Of a stretch of 7,060 bases of DNA, positions 4,563 through 7,060 are shown piece by piece. The notes under the pieces were generated by a model. The model was given only the letters and a program-made list of their open reading frames with translations, searched no databases and was not told the origin of the DNA. Source of the DNA: Propionicimonas sp. (GTDB taxonomy: Bacteria; Actinomycetota; Actinomycetes; Propionibacteriales; Propionibacteriaceae); contig JAVHXR010000141.1 in NCBI GenBank assembly GCA_031119515.1, forward strand, positions 1-7,060, written 5' to 3'. Every line of letters starts with the position of its first letter. The stretch's first letter is position 1. The position numbers were made by a program, and so were the translations under genes.

Positions 4563-6542
4563 GTGTCTGTCAGCCTCACTGTGGTGCGTCCGGAGTCGCG
4601 CGAGCCCCAGGTGGTGGAGACCGGCACTACCGGGCTCGACCTGTTCGGGTCCGACCAGCAGGTGGTGGCGATGCGCCGCAACGGTGTGCTGGTCGACCTG
4701 TCGACGGCGCTGGCCGAGGGCGACGAGATCGAGCCGGTGGCGATCGACAGCCACGACGGCCTGGACATCATCCGGCACTCCAGCGCGCACGTCGCGGCGC
4801 AGGCCGTCCAGTCGCTGTTCGTCGAGGCCAGGCTCGGGATCGGCCCGCCCATCACCGACGGGTTCTACTACGACTTCGACGTCCCCACCCCGTTCACCCC
4901 CGAGGACTACAAGGCGATCAGCAAGTCGATGGACCGGATCGTCAAGGAGCGCCAGCGGTTCGTCCGCAGGGTGGTCAGCGACGACCAGGCCCGCGAGGAA
5001 CTCGCCACCGAACCCTACAAGCTGGAGCTGATCGGGCTGAAGGGCAACAGCGAGGCGGCCGAGGGCGCGTCGGTCGAGGTGGGCTCCGGCGAGCTCACGA
5101 TCTACGACAACGTCCGCCGGGACGGCTCGGTGGCCTGGAAGGACCTCTGCCGCGGACCCCACGTCCCGCACACCGGCTACCTGAAGGCGTTCGCGATCAC
5201 CCGGAGCTCGGCCGCGTACTGGCGCGGCGACCAGCGCAACCAGCAGCTCCAGCGGCTCTACGGCACCGCCTGGCCGACCCGCGACGACCTGGCGGCCTAC
5301 CAGCACCGGCTCGCCGAGGCCGCCCGCCGCGACCACCGCAAGCTCGGGGTCGAACTCGACCTCTTCAGCTTCCCCGACGTCCTGGGTGCCGGCCTGCCGG
5401 TGTTCCACCCCAAGGGGGGCGTGATCAAGCGCGAGATGGAGGACTACGTCCGCGCCGCCCACATCAAGGCCGGCTTCCACTACGTCGGTACCCCGCACAT
5501 CTCCAGGGAGGCGCTGTTCTACACCTCCGGGCACCTGCCGTACTACGCCGACATGATGTTCCCCGAACTGGACGACGACGGCCAGAAGTACCGCATCAAG
5601 GCGATGAACTGCCCGATGCACAACCTGATCTTCGCCTCCCGCGGGCGCTCGTACCGGGAGTTGCCGCTGCGCTTCTTCGAGTTCGGCACGGTGTACCGCA
5701 ACGAGAAGTCGGGCGTCCTGCAGGGCCTCACCAGGGTGCGGTCCATCACCCAGGACGACTCGCACTCCTACGTCGCGCCGGAACAGGCGGAGGACGAGAT
5801 CAAGCACCTGCTGGGGTTCATCCTGAAGCTGCTGAAGGACTTCGGCCTGGACGACTTCTACCTCGAGCTGTCCACCCGCGACACCGACGGCAAGAAGAAG
5901 GACAAGTTCATCGGCTCCGACCAGGAGTGGGCGACCGCCACCGCCGTCCTGGAGAAGGTGGGACGTGAGTCGGGCCTCGACCTCGTCCCGGACCCCGGTG
6001 GCGCTGCCTACTACGGCCCCAAGATCTCGGTCCAGGCCAAGGACGCGATCGGCCGCACCTGGCAGATGTCGACGATCCAGTACGACTTCAACCAGCCGGC
6101 CCGGTTCGGGCTGGAGTACACCGCGCCGGACGGCAACCACGTCCAGCCGGTGATGATCCACTCGGCCAAGTTCGGCTCCATCGAGCGGTTCCTGGGCGTG
6201 CTCACCGAGCACTACGCCGGCGCCTTCCCGGCCTGGCTGTCGCCGGTCCAGGTCACCGGCATCCCGGTCGCCGCCGAGTACGAGGAGTACCTTGCCGGGG
6301 TCGCTGCGCACCTCGCCGAGGCGGGAGTCAGGGTCGAGGTCGACACCACCGACGACCGGTTCGGCAAGAAGATCCGTAACGCGCAGACCCAGAAGGTGCC
6401 CTTCATGCTGATCGCCGGAGAGCAGGACGTCGCCGCCGGCGCGGTCTCCTTCCGCTACCGCGACGGCAGCCAGAAGAACGGCGTGCCGGTCGCGGACGCG
6501 GTCGCGGAGATCGTCGAGGCCTGCCGCCCGCCGAAGCCATGA
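4563..6542 (+). CDS. thrS: Threonyl-tRNA synthetase
   Basis: This 659-residue class II synthetase attaches threonine to tRNA(Thr) in the cytoplasm. In order it has a divergent TGS domain (about 1-61), the editing domain with its two zinc-hydrolase-like pairs (RHSSAH, His72/His76, and CRGPH, Cys196/His200), the catalytic core (about 255-555) and an anticodon-binding domain (about 560-655). Zinc ligands are Cys350 (MNCPMH), His401 (DDSHSY) and His533 (MIHSAKFGS). Motif 2 is FEFGTVYRNE (372-381) and motif 3 ends in GSIERF (538-543). The length is normal and editing looks intact. Some active-site-adjacent residues differ from the familiar consensus: SGVLQGL for SGxLHGL, RVRSI for RVRGF, and HSA for HRA. 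GTG at 4563 is chosen for its ribosome site AAAGGA and typical N-terminus; an in-frame GTG at 4512 is in the leader hairpin region. The stop overlaps the next ATG. Confidence 0.97.
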   Translation: MSVSLTVVRPESREPQVVETGTTGLDLFGSDQQVVAMRRNGVLVDLSTALAEGDEIEPVAIDSHDGLDIIRHSSAHVAAQAVQSLFVEARLGIGPPITDGFYYDFDVPTPFTPEDYKAISKSMDRIVKERQRFVRRVVSDDQAREELATEPYKLELIGLKGNSEAAEGASVEVGSGELTIYDNVRRDGSVAWKDLCRGPHVPHTGYLKAFAITRSSAAYWRGDQRNQQLQRLYGTAWPTRDDLAAYQHRLAEAARRDHRKLGVELDLFSFPDVLGAGLPVFHPKGGVIKREMEDYVRAAHIKAGFHYVGTPHISREALFYTSGHLPYYADMMFPELDDDGQKYRIKAMNCPMHNLIFASRGRSYRELPLRFFEFGTVYRNEKSGVLQGLTRVRSITQDDSHSYVAPEQAEDEIKHLLGFILKLLKDFGLDDFYLELSTRDTDGKKKDKFIGSDQEWATATAVLEKVGRESGLDLVPDPGGAAYYGPKISVQAKDAIGRTWQMSTIQYDFNQPARFGLEYTAPDGNHVQPVMIHSAKFGSIERFLGVLTEHYAGAFPAWLSPVQVTGIPVAAEYEEYLAGVAAHLAEAGVRVEVDTTDDRFGKKIRNAQTQKVPFMLIAGEQDVAAGAVSFRYRDGSQKNGVPVADAVAEIVEACRPPKP

Positions 6543-7060
6543 CCACAGAGGACGCCGGGTCGCTGGCGGGGACCCCGGACGGGTTCCAGCGGCTCTGGAC
6601 GCCCCACCGGATGGTCTACATCGGCGGCGAGAACAAGCCGCCGGACGCGACCCCGGGCGCCTGCCCGTTCTGCCTGGCTCCCTCCCGCGAGGATGCCGAC
6701 GGCCTCGTGGTGCACCGCGGCGAGGCGGCGTACGTGGTGATGAACCTGTACCCGTACTCGCCCGGGCACCTGCTGGTGTGCCCCTACCGGCACGTCTCCG
6801 ACTACACCGAGGCGACCGCGGCGGAGCGGGGGGAACTCGCCGAGCTCACCGCGACGGCGATGGCGGTGATCCGTTCGGTGTCCGGGCCGGCGGGGTTCAA
6901 CCTCGGCATCAACCAGGGCGAGGTCGCGGGAGCCGGGATCGCCGCCCACCTCCACCAGCACATCGTGCCGCGGTGGCGCGGCGACTCCAACTTCCTGCCG
7001 ATCATCGCCGGCACCAAGGCCGTGCCGCGGCTGCTCGGCGAAGTGCGCGCGGAGATCGCC
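6539..7060 (+). CDS. HIT-domain nucleotide hydrolase/phosphorylase (partial, runs off the window end)
   Basis: 174 residues are present and the frame is still open at the last base. The histidine triad is HLHQHIV (137-143), with His139 the expected nucleophile forming a nucleotidyl intermediate. RLWTPHRMVYI (18-28), MNLYPYSPGHLLVCPYRHV (68-86) and GFNLGINQG (119-127) closely follow the mycobacterial protein Rv2613c, described as an Ap4A phosphorylase, so dinucleoside polyphosphate cleavage is the likely activity. A CPFC motif (42-45) may bind zinc, as in other HIT branches; I do not recall it in the mycobacterial protein. The ATG overlaps the thrS stop as ATGA and has no ribosome site of its own, so it is probably translated by coupling. 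Since ThrRS and other synthetases can make Ap4A as a side product, co-expression with thrS makes sense. Only a short C-terminal piece should be missing. Confidence 0.92.
   Translation, partial: MTTEDAGSLAGTPDGFQRLWTPHRMVYIGGENKPPDATPGACPFCLAPSREDADGLVVHRGEAAYVVMNLYPYSPGHLLVCPYRHVSDYTEATAAERGELAELTATAMAVIRSVSGPAGFNLGINQGEVAGAGIAAHLHQHIVPRWRGDSNFLPIIAGTKAVPRLLGEVRAEIA

Noticed and set aside
3756..6311. Very long open frame (851 codons) on the minus strand
   Set aside because: It lies antisense to the amidotransferase and thrS genes, both with clear motifs. Its protein is Val/Arg/Gly-rich with no recognisable domain, as expected when high G/C at third positions removes stop codons from antisense frames.

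Overview
The window comes from a high-GC genome (very strong G/C preference at third codon positions, GTG starts, 4-nt start/stop overlaps) and most likely from an actinomycete (Actinomycetota). Three things support this. The aminotransferase closely resembles the mycobacterial HisC2/Pat type. The order thrS followed by a HIT-domain gene with an ATGA overlap matches the mycobacterial Rv2614c-Rv2613c order. The promoter-like sites are of the TANNNT kind. The protein style would suit Propionibacteriales, but that is a guess. I see no insertion sequence, phage gene, CRISPR array, tRNA or rRNA, so this looks like ordinary chromosome.

Positions 1-2894 hold a plus-strand cluster: a short promoter/operator-like region with a 15-bp inverted repeat; an RNA 2',3'-cyclic phosphodiesterase (thpR); a PLP aminotransferase (Pat/HisC type); a YitT-family membrane protein; and a small multi-pass membrane protein I cannot name. 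The first three genes are joined by two identical GTGA overlaps and are almost certainly co-transcribed. The fourth follows after 52 nt.

Positions 2790-3668 hold a minus-strand GNAT-type acetyltransferase (COG3375-like). Its last 34 codons and stop run antisense into the 3' end of the unknown membrane protein. A strong palindrome inside the acetyltransferase gene (3009-3041) sits where the plus-strand operon might terminate. A 120-bp divergent intergenic region (3669-3788) carries an 18-bp inverted repeat just upstream of a -10-like site.

Positions 3789-7060 run on the plus strand: a class I glutamine amidotransferase-like protein; a 72-nt leader with a perfect hairpin; threonyl-tRNA synthetase (thrS); and a HIT-domain nucleotide hydrolase/phosphorylase cut by the window end. 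ThrS and the HIT protein are translationally coupled. In mycobacteria the following genes make phosphatidylinositol and its mannosides, but those would lie beyond this window.

I did not find convincing evidence for a new biological system. The points most worth checking are the long antisense overlap with its antisense-derived protein tail, the intragenic palindrome, the operator-like repeats, and the possible RNA switch in front of thrS.
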